Below, one piece after another: positions 37,686 through 50,523 of a stretch of 64,000 bases of DNA. The stretch comes from Aspidiotus rigidus. Its lineage: Eukaryota > Arthropoda > Insecta > Hemiptera > Diaspididae. Both the position numbers and the translations under genes were made by a program. The notes beneath the pieces are model-generated. The model had not been told where the DNA came from. It saw only the letters and a list, made by a program, of their open reading frames with translations, and did not search any database. The DNA is taken from positions 1,798,001 to 1,862,000 of the forward strand of contig JAVHKY010000034.1 of the NCBI GenBank assembly GCA_035079385.1, read 5' to 3'. Positions within the stretch are counted from its first letter, which is position 1, and each line of letters begins with the position of its first letter.

Positions 37686-39344
37686 TCATAACTGAACCAG
37701 CGAGTCATCGAAATGTGAATCATTCTCATAGACTAATTCAATCAATCCCTCCTCAGGAATGTACCTGTTTAACACAGTAATGTCTTTAATATTTCGGTGA
37801 CGCTGAATTTCAATTTCCTCTAAAGCTAAGCGCCTAAAATAAGATTTTTCCCTGTGGAGGAGAACTTCAGATCCCTCTTTGAGGCTATGACCACATTCAA
37901 TTAAGTGGTCAGCAAACGCCGGCTCCCCTACTTTTCTTTTTTCCCATGCTTTCCTGTGTTCATCAACTCTAATTTTGAATTGACGGCTAGTCATCCCTAT
38001 ATACACACTCGGGCAATCACCACAGGCCACCCTATAAACACCCTCCCTCTCGGCCATCGGTATCGGATCCTTTAACTTGACCAAAAGGCTCTTCACTGTA
38101 TTGGTACTATAAAACGCCGGTCGGAAACCAAAGGGACGGAGGACACGGCTCACCTCCGAAGAAAACTTCCCCAAAAACGGCATCCTAATCCACCGTTTAC
38201 GCCTATCAGGATGCAACTGGCGGGGGAGGGAGGTAGTAGAATCGAGACTTTTTCTGGTAAGTCTCCTACGGACCATGAGGTCAATGTCCACTTTGACCTG
38301 ATTCACTCTAGCCAAGTGCTTTATCGTCACGAGTTCCTTATTAAACGCTACCTCACTCAAAGGGATCTGAGTGAGGCGATATATTAAACTATTAAATGTA
38401 GCAACTTTTTGGGCAAAAGGTACGAAAGACGACCCGTGGATAGCAATATCGGTCGAAGTACTTTTCCGGTAAATACCGAAATCATGGACCCCGTCAATGA
38501 CGGATATGGTCAAGTCCAGAAAATTTATTGATAAGCCGCCAACTTCAAGAGTGAACTTGATGGACGGATATAAACTATTTAAATAAGCGAGAAACTCACT
38601 AAGGAGCTCCGCAGGACCGGTCCACGCACACAATATGTCATCCACGTACCTACTCGTATGCCAATAGAAAACGTGATTCAAAAACACCTGGCCCGAAGAA
38701 AACAGGTCAACCTCAAATTTAAACATAAAAACCTCCGAAATAAGAGAGCCTAAGGGGGAACCAATAGGGATCCCTACCTCCTCAGGGAACTCGAAATATT
38801 TATCATCAAACTTACAACAATTAGGTGACCAACAGGCGTTCAATAGGTCGAAAAATTCGCCAAATTCATTGTGAGGAGTACCACATTCTACGAGCAGTTT
38901 GCCTATTTGTTGCATAGTGGTAGCCTTGGGAATGTTAGGAAAAAGCCCAACGACATCAAACGAGCACAGAATTGAACCCGGAGGAAGGTATGTGTCCTTC
39001 AATTTTTCAGCCAGGGCGCTCGAATTCTTAACTGAATAGGGAGACTCAACCTCCACACGAGCTTTGAACCATCTATCCAGGAACTTAGCGAGGGAGTATG
39101 TAGGGGAGGAAACAAACGAAATAACCGGCCGCATCGGCACATTTTCTTTGTGTACCTTCGGCAACCCGTAAAGGAGGGGAGGAACGGGATTCGGCTCCAA
39201 GATAGCTTTCTTTAGAGATGGGCTCTTAATGATTACCTCACTACCATTAATAAGTTTCCTAGCCTCTTTAACGAATTTTGGAAAATCAAAGAGAGGGGCC
39301 TCCTTAGCCCCACATTGGCCAAGTACCTCGTATTTGCTGACCAC
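37686..39344 (-). CDS. Penelope-like reverse transcriptase with GIY-YIG endonuclease, 5'-truncated
   Basis: An uninterrupted frame of 552 codons. The RT runs from about 55 to 290: LPKVHK (61-66), CSFDVVGLFPNIP (127-139), GIPIGSPLGSLISE (191-204), catalytic YVDD (233-236), then LSINFLDLTI. A linker follows. The GIY-YIG nuclease runs from about 436: VYRVACGDCPSVYIGMTSRQ, Arg459 with DEH, then FADHLIECGH near 477-486. Penelope elements copy RNA into chromosomal DNA using this nuclease to nick the target. Homology starts within the RT N-terminus (YEVLGQCGAKE); the N-terminal block seen in copies 1 and 2 (EKGLKF..LPPLK) is missing, so this is a 5'-truncated but otherwise intact copy. No true start codon is assignable. 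Confidence 0.92.
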   Translation of the reverse strand: MVSKYEVLGQCGAKEAPLFDFPKFVKEARKLINGSEVIIKSPSLKKAILEPNPVPPLLYGLPKVHKENVPMRPVISFVSSPTYSLAKFLDRWFKARVEVESPYSVKNSSALAEKLKDTYLPPGSILCSFDVVGLFPNIPKATTMQQIGKLLVECGTPHNEFGEFFDLLNACWSPNCCKFDDKYFEFPEEVGIPIGSPLGSLISEVFMFKFEVDLFSSGQVFLNHVFYWHTSRYVDDILCAWTGPAELLSEFLAYLNSLYPSIKFTLEVGGLSINFLDLTISVIDGVHDFGIYRKSTSTDIAIHGSSFVPFAQKVATFNSLIYRLTQIPLSEVAFNKELVTIKHLARVNQVKVDIDLMVRRRLTRKSLDSTTSLPRQLHPDRRKRWIRMPFLGKFSSEVSRVLRPFGFRPAFYSTNTVKSLLVKLKDPIPMAEREGVYRVACGDCPSVYIGMTSRQFKIRVDEHRKAWEKRKVGEPAFADHLIECGHSLKEGSEVLLHREKSYFRRLALEEIEIQRHRNIKDITVLNRYIPEEGLIELVYENDSHFDDSLVQL

Positions 39345-39713
39345 TTAATTGAATGTGGTCATAGCCTCAAAGAGGGATCTGAAGTTCTCCTCCACAGGGA
39401 AAAATCTTATTTTAGGCGCTTAGCTTTAGAGGAAATTGAAATTCATCGTCACCGAAATATTAAAGACATTACCGTGTTAAACAGGTACATTCCTGAGGAG
39501 GGATTGATTGAATTAGTCTATGAGAATGATTCATATTTCGATGACTCGCTGGTTCAGTCATGACCTCCTCGTTTGTTGTTACTCGTTCTTGTTGGTGTTG
39601 GGTTCAGTCGCTTTCTATACCGTGAGAATGGCTGTTTAGCCGAAAGCGCTCGGTTTGTTTGTTTTATTGCGGTTCTAGTATTCGGTTTCGTTACTCTTTG
39701 CGAGTATATTTCT
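39335..39713 (+). pseudogene. Inverted Penelope 3' fragment
   Basis: Encodes the last 70 or so residues of the GIY-YIG domain on the plus strand (ADHLIECGHSLKEGSE to FDDSLVQS). It continues through the same 3' tail and hairpin as the main body. It joins the main copy at the latter's truncated 5' end. Confidence 0.85.
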
Positions 39714-39890
39714 CCTCCCCCTTATCATAAATAGCTCAAAAGCTGAAACTTTTCCGAGCCTCTATTATATATAGCTCGAGAGAGGACATTTCTCCAAATC
39801 CCCTCCCCATCATTTATAGCTCAGAAGCTGAAACTTTCCTAAGCCCCCCACCTATCATATAAGGCTTAGGAGCTGAAATTTCTCAAGTTC
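39714..39890. repeat. 45-bp-type units, right of Penelope copy
   Basis: About four decayed units (CCTCCCCCTTATCATAAATA, AGCTCGAGAGAGGACATTT) continuing the array interrupted at 37495. Confidence 0.6.
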
Positions 39891-40321
39891 CGAAAATAAT
39901 GATGTCACAATTTGAATGCGCTCGCGCTCGTTTTCTGTAAATACCCCTTCAACAAAAGAAATAGAGAGTTCCCCGCTAAAAAATGGGATTTTGACCGGGT
40001 GTTGTGTTTACTGTGTGACGTGTGAGGATAATACTTATATTATGATTGGGTTAGAGTTGTGTGGGTCTATAAGGGTGCGTAGTGAAGAAAGAGAGAGAGA
40101 GTCGGTGAGGAAAAGGAATATTTATTCCTTTTGTCTTATCATCAGTGTTGAAGATCTCAGATGGTTTGATATGTTTCTGCTCAACTGAAAAAAACAATGG
40201 CAAGATGATCGTAAAGTAAATTTTTATGAACAATTTTTGTTTTTCTGGTCTCACAATTCTGTTTAAGGTCAACGTACCACTAAAAAGTAGATATTAAAAC
40301 ATATTAAAAACAATAAAAGTT

Positions 40322-40327
40322 TTTATT
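40322..40327 (-). terminator. Poly(A) signal of the YDPRY-repeat gene
   Basis: AATAAA on the minus strand about 33 bp after the stop codon at 40360. Confidence 0.6.
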
Positions 40328-40359
40328 ACATCGTCGTCAATCAAACTGTATAGTCTATC

Positions 40360-41542
40360 TTATGGTCTATCATACGGCCCGTAACCTCGTCGATTGTTTT
40401 CCGGATCATAAGAGTATCCGTCATATCGTCTATCAGGCATCAATGGCCTTTGCGGGGGTACACCATATCGAGGGTCATACGGAGCTCTGTAATAACTTCC
40501 GTCAGGTGCTCGTCCATAACGTGGGTCGTAATATCCTTGCGCTGGTCTGTTGTAATACGAATATCGTGGATCATATTGTGACGGTGCGTAATAACGTTGG
40601 TAAGTCGGATACGTATCACGACGGTCGTATGGTGGCCAGTTTTGCGGTTGTTGGGCAGGTGGATATCGTGGATCGTACGGTGCTTCATTATAATACCTAT
40701 TGCGGTCAACAGGTGGTCCGTAATCTCGTCTGTCGTAAGGATACTGGTAGTAAGATCTATCGTAGCGTGGGTAACGAGGATATGGTGATCTCTCGTATCG
40801 TCTGTCGGCGTATCTTTCATCATTGGCATAATGAGTATTATTTTTCCCGCTTGGGACGTCGCTTTTCACTCCATTCCCAATCAGAAAAACGAGAGCCACT
40901 CCTGTAAAAATTGTAAGAAATTTAGTGCGCGTGAATATTCAAGTTGCTTGTCTAAAATAGTTTCACACTTATGAATGCATTGAGCGGCGAGCTGATATTT
41001 CAGGATTTAAATTAAGGACTTCGTCGATTCAAAATCGGCCACCTTACGTTTACAGAGCGCTAGAAATCGACGTCAGTTCGACGTCGATCACTACTCGATT
41101 CGATGTCAATGAAGCATTTGAAGTAAGTGGCTAGATTGACGATACCGATCAGTTAGAGTCAGGTCAGCGGATTGAGGGTTTCGACATCAAGTTGTGGTTA
41201 ATTCAAAGTAGACCTGCATTCCCGGGGCACGGCTGGTGAATGTAATAGAGCAGTTGATTTCAGGTAAATCGAAAATTTGACGAGGTCAAATCGAAATTGA
41301 CTTGGAATTAACGTTGAAATTGAATTGACGTTGAACTTTGAGTCAACCTAATTTCGAGATTTGAAAGAAATAAATTTTTGCCTAATTTTTCCTCAAGTTT
41401 CGGTCGGGCCGACATGGTGAGGAGAAGTATCTGTAATGAATCTGGGAACGAGAAGGAAAATAGGTAACTTCTAATTGTGAACACTCGGTTATGAGCAAAA
41501 CTCACCAACAAAGATTAAATCGATGATAGAATACTGAGCCAT
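40360..41542 (-). CDS. Secreted Tyr/Arg/Pro-rich protein with YDPRY repeats
   Basis: Two exons, 41542-41506 and 40901-40360, joined GT-AG in phase 1, give 192 residues. Only the spliced product has a good signal peptide: MAQYSIIDLIFV from exon 1 and VALVFLIGNG from exon 2. The mature part is low complexity: repeated YDPRY/YDRR/PRY, many Tyr, Arg, Pro, Asn and Asp, and a near absence of Cys and of aliphatic residues. This composition fits an extracellular structural or adhesive protein (cuticle, silk or secretion). Tyr-rich proteins of this type are often cross-linked; that is inference. No known domain is recognised. A 181-codon plus-strand frame over the same region is the antisense shadow. 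Confidence 0.72.
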
Positions 41543-41931
41543 AATTCTTGGGAGTCTTTTTCGGCCAATGCCCACTAGTCGACACGTATTTTGAGATCTC
41601 ACATTTATGAAAGTATACCGGTAGAATGACTTTAAAATATACGATATCAAGTGAAAGGAACATGCACTGAACCAATTTGATTGAAATTTTCTCAAGAAGA
41701 GGAAACTGTTTCACATAATCGAACAGATTAGAAAATGATTAGAAGATAATAATCTCATCTCAGCGCATAATTTTGACCTACAATCTTACAAATAGAGAAA
41801 TGATATCACACGTTACGAAAAAACCAAATCATCGAGTTTATTTAATTAGTACATTTCTGTAAATTACGATTGAACGTATTAAGGGAGGGATATTCCAAAG
41901 AGTAACCTTGAGTTGCAAATAAAACAATACG

Positions 41932-42480
41932 CGAGCGCTTTTGGTTCAACAATCATCATCTATAGGGAAACGTAAAAGCAACAAACCCAACAAAGACTGA
42001 GAACGAGAACATCCAGAAGAAATCAGGACTGAACTAGCGAGTCATTGCGTTGTGAATCATAGTCATAAACTAATTCAATCAACCCTTCATTAGGGAAGGT
42101 ACCTGTTCAGCACAGTAAAATCGTGGCTATTCTGATGGTGAAGGACTTCAATATATGCTTGAGCACGATCCCTCTTATTTAAAAGTTTTCCTTGTGGAGG
42201 AGAACTTTCGACCCATCCCTGAAATAGTGACCACTGGTGATCTAATGCTCTGCAAAGGCCGACCCTCTGACATCTCCTTTTTCCCAAGTTTTCTCATGCT
42301 CCGTGCCTCTAATCTCAAGTTAGCGACTGGTCTTCCCTATATGAACATTTACACCTTATATACCCCACTAATCTCAAGTAGTAGAACAGGGTCCTTTTAC
42401 TTAACAAACAATCCCTTTACAGAGACCAAATCATAGAACATTGGACGGAAGCCAACGGGGCAAAGGACACATCCTAGCTG
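41932..42480 (-). pseudogene. Penelope-like 3' relic (copy 3)
   Basis: Strongly decayed GIY-YIG end on the minus strand: scraps matching the YIPEEG-LIELVY tail (near 42075-42105), the LLHKENF block (42180-42200) and an IGKTSR-like segment near 42330. The ORF is broken by many stops. A hairpin ending in AAAGCGCTCG lies at 41961-41932. Confidence 0.75.
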
Positions 42481-42723
42481 TAGGGAAACCTGCTCAGTTC
42501 TCACAAAACCTCCGGCTAGACCACTCTGTCTGTCCATGCATCACAAACTCATTCTTGAACAATCACCATTTGTTGGAAGACTGATAAAATTTTGTTGGGA
42601 AAGAAAAGTTTCAATACTGAACCACATATTTGGCAAACCGTTCATTCAGTTAAAAAGCTGAATTTGCTACATATGGTAAACCACATATTTGGTAACCCAT
42701 GCTGACCCCCATTTATCCATATG

Positions 42724-43490
42724 CATTGCTGAACTACATATTTGGTAAGCAGTGCACACCCATGGAATATGTGGTTCAGCATTGCTTATGAAATATGTGG
42801 TTCAGAATTGCTAATGGAATATGTGGTTCACCATTGCTTATGGAATATGTGGTTCAGCATTGATGATGGAATATGTGGTTCAGCATTGATAATAGAATAT
42901 GTAGTTCACCATTACTTATGGAATATGTGGTTCAGTATTGTTTATGGAATATGTGGTCCAGCATTGATAATGGAATATACGGTTCATAACTGATAATGAA
43001 ATATGTGGTTCAGCATCAATAATGGAATATGTGGTTCATCAGCATTGCTAATAGAATATGTGGTTCAGCATTGATAATGGAATATGCGGTTCACCATTGC
43101 TTATGGAATATGTGGTTCACCATTGCTTATGGAATATGTGGTCACCATTGCTTATGGAATTTGTGGTTCAGCATTTCTAATGGAATATGTGGTTCACCAT
43201 TGATAATCAAATATGTCGCTCAGCATTGATAATGGGTATGTGGTTCAGCATTGCTTATGGAATATATGGTTCACCATTGCTTATGGAATATGTGGTTCAG
43301 CATTGATAATGGAATGTGGTTCACCCTTGATAATGGAATATGTAATTCACCACTTATTATGGAATATGTGTTCAGCATTGATAATGGAATATGTGGTTCC
43401 GCATTGTTAATGGAATATATGGTGCAGCATTGATGATGGAATATGTGGTTCTGCATTGCTAATGGAATAAGTGCTTCACCATTGCTTATG
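42724..43490. repeat. 26-bp satellite array
   Basis: About 28-29 tandem units of roughly 26 bp: GGAATATGTGGTTCA(G/C)CATT followed by GATAAT, GCTTAT or GCTAAT. Some units have a few extra or missing bases. The 60-83-codon frames over it are artefacts. Confidence 0.93.
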
Positions 43491-44442
43491 GATGGAGACT
43501 GGATTTGATGGCATTTGTCAAATCATTTCCTCAAGAGTGGGTGTATGAAATACACCCGTCAATTACACTTCAATATTCACGATTCTTCCTAACAACACGA
43601 ATTTATTCAACAATCCCGTTACGATCGTATTCATTCATACGTCTTGTTACAAATCTCTTTCGATATCCAACCTACCAAATTTTCCGTTAACCGTTACGAT
43701 CATATTGTTTTCTATATATTTTTCCGAACCTCTTTCGATATTTTTTACCCGATTACCTGTTACAATATTCCACATCCTTCCATTGTTAATTCCCACATAA
43801 GCTCTTCCAGCTAGCCTAATCAGAGAGTTCGAATTTTAGAATACGATTTCGTTGACGTCTTCGGCGTGTTGTCATGTTTCCTTCATAAAACCCGCGAATT
43901 AATCTAATTATCATTTCACGTGTATTGTTTTTCTTAATCATTGCACTGTTTTCACGTTCGCGCAGTTACTCGTTAATTTCGCCCTTTTCACGTAAATTCT
44001 TTTCTCATTGTTATCACCGCGTTCATTTCGATTTTTCCGTTGATTTCAGCTGTATCGAATTAAGTGAGTCCATTTCAATTAAATCTGATCGCAATCAACA
44101 TGTGTTTCCTCTGTTCCCATTAAACCCCCTTCGTTAAGTGATCTCCTACCAAACTCATGCTCTAGGGATCTCTTACAGTGGGCAACATGAAAAGCAAATG
44201 CAAGTACATTTCAAGGGTTAGGAAGCCTGAAAAAAAAATATATTATTGTGCCAAAAAATGCCAAAAATGGAATTAATGCCAAATAATTTTAACGAGTGGT
44301 GAAATTGCTGCATTCGAGAAATACCGAAGAAAAGCAGGGAGCATAAGAGGTTACACCTCAATTATATAGTAACATCAACAAGGATACTACCATTGTCAGA
44401 GTCATTAATTCAACGGTCTTGTGAATAATTTATTCTCATATA
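43491..44442. other. Stretch without a recognisable gene
   Basis: AT-rich sequence between the 26-bp satellite and the palindrome. Nothing was recognised. Confidence 0.5.
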
Positions 44443-44643
44443 TAGAGCGGGAGAGAAAAAATATATGACGTCATTGAATTGTGATGTCATAGGTTTGGTA
44501 TTTGGAGCTACATATATTATTATCGGAGAGCTTGAGTTATATAAAAAGCGGGGACTTGGAATATATGATGATGAGAGGGCACTTGGAAAAATGTCGACTC
44601 TCGAGCTATATATGGTAGGAGGAGGACTCAGAATACCTTGGAA

Positions 44644-44860
44644 CAGTGCTTTTCAACCTTTCAGAGGTCGCGGACCCCTGAGGAATAATTCCAAATTTTC
44701 GCCGACCCCTAATATTTCAAAAAAATTTTTAATCGCAATCATTCCTTTACAAATGACATGGCGAACTTTATATGGCTTTTTTCCTCTTACTTCGTAAATT
44801 CATTCCTGTTAAATCTATGAAAACTGCTACATCTCGCGGACCCCCGGTTGAAAAGCACTG
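44644..44860. mobile_element. hAT-type MITE in the left arm
   Basis: 217 bp with terminal inverted repeats CAGTGCTTTTCAACC / GGTTGAAAAGCACTG, flanked by 8-bp target duplications CCTTGGAA and CCTTAGAA (one mismatch). Inside each end are GGTCGCGGACCCC-like phrases. No transposase is present. Confidence 0.85.
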
Positions 44861-45062
44861 CCTTAGAAGGACGCTCCAAGTATTATGGTGTTTGAAGCGT
44901 TGCATATCTGGCTCGTTGAAGGGCCTAAGTCAATTGGTGTATGCAGCATTGCATACGAGTTATCATGTATTTGAAGGAGCTACGTTTCAGGCTACATACA
45001 CCGACCACCGAGCTCTATATGATAGGAGGGTGACGTGGAAAATTTTCAAGCTCCGAGCTTTA

Positions 45063-45116
45063 CCGTCCGGTCGGACGGCGGACGTTTTCCCTTCCCGATA
45101 AAACAGGTTTCCTGTT
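45063..45116. repeat. B-end-like terminus in the left arm
   Basis: CCGTCCGGTCGGACGGCGGAC, then ATAAAACAGGTTTCCTGTTAA; a diverged B end. A second one in the opposite direction (TAATAGGGAACCTGTTTTAT) lies at 45304-45343. Confidence 0.55.
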
Positions 45117-46199
45117 AAAATTTCAATCTCCCAGTTATTTACAATTTTGACTCACGACCTGTAATATATGACAGAAGGGAGACTTATGGTGTTTGAAGCT
45201 GTGCATATATGAGTCATTGAAGAGGCTAAGCCAATTGGTGTACAAAAAGGAGAATATGGACATAATATCTTTTCGATTCTGGAGATAAAACGGTATCCAT
45301 TTTAATAGGGAACCTGTTTTATGGGGGGCTTTTTGAGAAATTTGTAATTAAATAATGATAGAATTTCGACATTGAAGATTGGAATAGCCATCAAGTTGAA
45401 GTCGATCTGAGGTTGTCGGAAGAAAGTTTCTACGGTAATATGATCCATGTTAGTATCCTATGAATGTAGTGCGCAAGCTATGGCACAGTACCTTCTTGCA
45501 AAATAGATCACCTAGATAAGCCTGTTAAATATTATTACAAACACGTTTTCAGCTAGATAGTCATAAAATCGTAAATTTCATTCAAATATATCAATTAATT
45601 TGTGTGGATTAAAATGAGCCATAACATTTTGTCAACAGAATTGACTCTACATACTATAGGGTCTTGGTCTGGTATCGACAAACTTGGACCTTCGGCTTCC
45701 TTGACGCTGTTCTCATACAATAATTTAAATTGATTTATATTCCAAATTGGTGCACAATATTAATTGAAGAGCAGCAACAATATGAAAAATAGCCACATGG
45801 AAATTTGTATCCTAACCTTTTTACTTTTTCATCTCATTCCCATCAATAATATTCGTAAATCGCTCCGTTGTCGGGCACTAAGCGGACTACATGATTGACA
45901 CACCTACAAGCGTTTTGTAATGAACTTAGACGTACAGAAACAAAAGAACGAGATTTCCCATCTTTGTGAAATTAAACACTGCCGCTTTTGACGGACTTAG
46001 ATTCAATCATGTCTTGAACAGACTGTCCACCTAGTGCGGTTTTCTGCAAAAACCAAGTTTTTCAGGAGTGTATCGGAAAAAAATATTTTTTTTCGGAGTC
46101 AGCGCGAAAAAATATATAAGTTGGTCATATTATCTCGATTGTCCGCATAGGACTGTCAAACACCCGAGTCCGCTTTAACATTTACTTACAGGTATAGGT

Positions 46200-46217
46200 G
46201 CGTGTGCGTGTGCGTGT

Positions 46218-46294
<77 letters not shown>
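46200..46294 (+). repeat. (GT)n microsatellite
   Basis: About 95 bp of GT with early CGTGTG variants. The mirrored site at about 51632-51652 has only about 20 bp of CA. Confidence 0.95.
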
Positions 46295-46299
<5 letters not shown>

Positions 46300-47258
46300 C
46301 ATCGCAGCTGATGATAAAATACAAAGACACATTATACGCATTCACATCGTGTAAACAAGCATTATTGAAGTGTCAGGTACCTGTGAGATACCCCCTCGAG
46401 TTCGTTAGGGCACTCCCTCTTTTAAATTATTCAACCAATGAGCAAGGAAGGACAGGTAAAGTTTGCACACGTCACCTTTCATAAAAGCGAGTGCTTACTT
46501 ATAGTTCGCTCAATCCTTTCAACCAGTTTAGTATGTTTGGTGCAGATGTGGAAAGCGGACGCATTACTTTTCCCGTTTTGTTTTTCATTTTGCTCGCGTT
46601 TGGATGACGAGGTTTTTTGAAATAATTTCATGTATTTTTCTTACGTGTACCGGCACATTTTTGTTGCTTAAACTAATCAGGCTGAAATACTAACGGTAAT
46701 ATTGTAAATGAAATGTGTCCTTTCGTTCACCCGGAATTATCGTCTTCCCAGCCTTTTGAATTTTAATAAAATATTTTTTCATTTCAAATACAAATTCAAA
46801 TTGAAACCATCGTCATTTAGTAGCGGTCATTTCATTTTGAAACACGGGTGGCATGACAGCTCTAAATTTTGACTCAATGTGGTGTTCTTTTTTGGTTTGC
46901 GATATTATAGGTAGATTCCGATGAACCGCGCAGGGATTTTATCTTCATTAGACGCGGTGGACTGTTGTGGTAGTACACAGTCTTCTATGTATAGGAATTT
47001 TCTTTTTTTTTGTCTTTGTTGTAGAACTAGGATCGTTAGTATCGTGGGACGCATTGGAGCCACCTCCACGTGGTGCGTCCTGGGCAACGGCAACAATTAC
47101 TTTGTTGACGGCCAAGGCTCCTTAGAGTAATTTAGCGCGAATAAAAAATAATAACGTAAGAAATCCAATAAACTTAAATAAGAAATAGAGACTTTGATTG
47201 GCAACAAAATGTTTCTTCATACCTAGTGTAATTTTGTAATTCTTTTTTTTTTTTTTTT

Positions 47259-47410
47259 AAATAAAAAACTTTACGCCACTTCGGTCAAAACTTTTATTTT
47301 TTACAAGGCGACCGACGTTTCGAAGTATACATAGGTACTTCATCATCGGGGTCTAGATGAATTCGTAAAAAATAAACGTTTTGACGGAAGTGGCGTAAAG
47401 TTTTTTATTA
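47259..47410. mobile_element. Foldback MITE in the left arm
   Basis: Outer inverted repeats ACTTTACGCCACTTC / GAAGTGGCGTAAAGT lead into AAAACNTTTATTTTTTAC arms. The unpaired centre carries, on the minus strand, CGATGATGAAGTA, a loop, then TACTTCGAAACGTCGG. The mirror copy is at 50524-50671. Confidence 0.75.
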
Positions 47411-48100
47411 AAAAGAAAAAAAAAAATCTTTAGATAACTGTCTGGACAAGAATTTGTACCAATTTTGTAATTCTATTCGGCAGGTCATTTTAGTTTTGGA
47501 GTTTTTGTTAAATGTGCTCACCTTCGTCGTTACTCATCCTATTATGAGAAATTGAAACCTTCATGACTTTACTTCAGGGTCAGATGAGTGAATCGAAAAA
47601 AAGTGTTGAAATAGTGGTACTTTTGAAAAGGGGATTTTAATAAGGTACAGAGTTGGAATTTTTATAATTATTTGGAGTGCAAATTGAGATTGCTTGAAAA
47701 CATTGTATAAGAAATAGTATTTCAGATTTTCTTTATAAAGACCGTAGCTTCGACACTCTCATCTTCTAAGTAAATTGATTAAAAATTCAACGATTCCTTG
47801 TTTGAGTTCTTTTAATAAGTATTTTTGTGGCCAAAATCCAGCCAAATATTGTTTTGTTTGATCAGATGAATCTATGCTCATTTCTTCTAGAGGATCAAAA
47901 ATTGTAGTTCAAACAGGAAAAGGTGTTGTGATTTATTTAGGTTTTTGTAAAATTTTTCGATGCAAACCTCAGCCTTCCGGCGATGGGTAGTAGTTCCGAC
48001 GTACTTCATGACTTGAGAAATTTTTAACTTGTTAATAATTAGGACGGATTAAATATGATAGGAGTGGGACTTGAAAAAATATTTACTCTTTATTAAATTT

Positions 48101-49227
<1,127 letters not shown>

Positions 49228-49229
<2 letters not shown>

Positions 49230-49880
49230 CCCTCCCCATCCCCTCCCAATCCCACGCGCACTCGCTCTCTCGAACCACACCATCCATCCTCCTCATCTAC
49301 ACTCTCCTCTCGCACTCTGCCTCTCGCGCATCACATATTCATCTCTCCACCTCCCCATCCCCTCCCAATCCCACGCGCACTCGCTCTCTCGAACCCACAC
49401 CATCCATCCTCCTCATCTACACTCTCCTCTCGCACTATCCCCTCCCCATCCCCTCCCAATCCCACGCGCACTCGCTCTCTCGAACCACACCATCCATCCT
49501 CCTCATCTACACTCTCCTCTCGCACTCTGCCTCTCGCGCATCACATATTCATCTCTCCACTCTTCTCTCTCTCACTCTCTCTCGCACCACACCTCGCGCA
49601 CTCACACTCTCACATATTCACTCTCACTCCCTTCTTCACCCTAACTCTCCACTCTCCTCACCATCCCCACGCGCACTCGCTAACTCTCTCTTACGTCTCT
49701 CCACTCTCCTCACTCTCTCTCGCACCCACACCATCCCACATTTCTCCCTCTCCTCACGCGCACTCGCACTCTCTCTACACTCTTTCGCACCATCCCACAT
49801 TCTCTCTTCTTGACCTCGGGCAATTACTCAAGCTCACCCTCGCACGCTCATCTCTCCTCGCGTACTCTCACTCTCACGTA
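49228..49880. repeat. TC-rich half of the palindrome centre
   Basis: CCCATCCCCTCCCAATCCCACGCGCACTCGC-type blocks, of which one of about 100 bp occurs three times (near 49230, 49350, 49440). It then mirrors the GA-rich half down to the CTCACGTATTGC boundary. Confidence 0.9.
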
Positions 49881-50523
49881 TTGCTTTAAATTTAATAAAG
49901 AGTAAATATTTTTTCAAGTCCCACTCATCGCCGGAAGGCTGAGGTTTGCATCGAAAAATTTTACAAAAACCTAAATAAATCACAACACCTTTTCCTGTTT
50001 GAACCAACACCTTTTCCTGTTTGAACTACAATTTTTGATCCTCTAGAAGAAATGAGCATAGATTCATCTGATCAAACAAAACAATATTTGGCTGGATTTT
50101 GGCCACAAAAATACTTATTAAAAGAACTCAAACAAGGAATCGTTGAATTTTTAATCAATTTACTTAGAAGATGAGAGTGTCGAAGGTACGGTCTTTATAA
50201 AGAAAATCTGAAATACTATTTCTTATACAATGTTTTCAAGCAATCTCAATTTGCACTCCAAATAATTATAAAAATTCCAACTCTGTACCTTATTAAAATC
50301 CCCTTTTCAAAAGTACCACTATTTCAACACTTTTTTTCGATTCACTCATCTGACCCTGAAGTAAAGTCATGAAGGTTTCAATTTCTCATAATAGGATGAG
50401 TAACGACGAAGGTGAGCACATTTAACAAAAACTCCAAAACTAAAATGACCTGCCGAATAGAATTACAAAATTGGTACAAATTCTTGTCCAGACAGTTATC
50501 TAAAGATTTTTTTTTTTTTTTTT

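Larger units (their letters stand above)
37536..39713 (-). mobile_element. Penelope-like element with an inverted 3' fragment (copy 4)
   Basis: Main body on the minus strand (39344 to 37536). A second 3' fragment in the opposite orientation (39335-39713) is fused to the truncated 5' end. The two arms (37536-37925 and 39335-39713) are an inverted repeat of about 380 bp with only scattered differences. The whole unit splits a 45-bp minisatellite at CTCCCCCTTAT/CATA. Confidence 0.85.

Noticed and set aside
40362..40907. 181-codon plus-strand ORF opposite the YDPRY gene
   Set aside because: Antisense shadow. The minus-strand reading has a signal peptide after splicing, repeats and a poly(A) signal; the plus-strand one has none.
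42742..43456. 60-83 codon ORFs with repeated GICGSALIMEYVVHH-like phrases
   Set aside because: Translation of the 26-bp satellite.
42724..43490. Possible CRISPR-like array
   Set aside because: Units are contiguous without unique spacers, and the genome is eukaryotic.
46905..47130. Mirrored ORFs in the arms (63 and 69 codons) also partly present near 58.6 kb
   Set aside because: Both strands are open and the diverged copy has stops in each frame, so conservation reflects the repeat and not a protein I can support.
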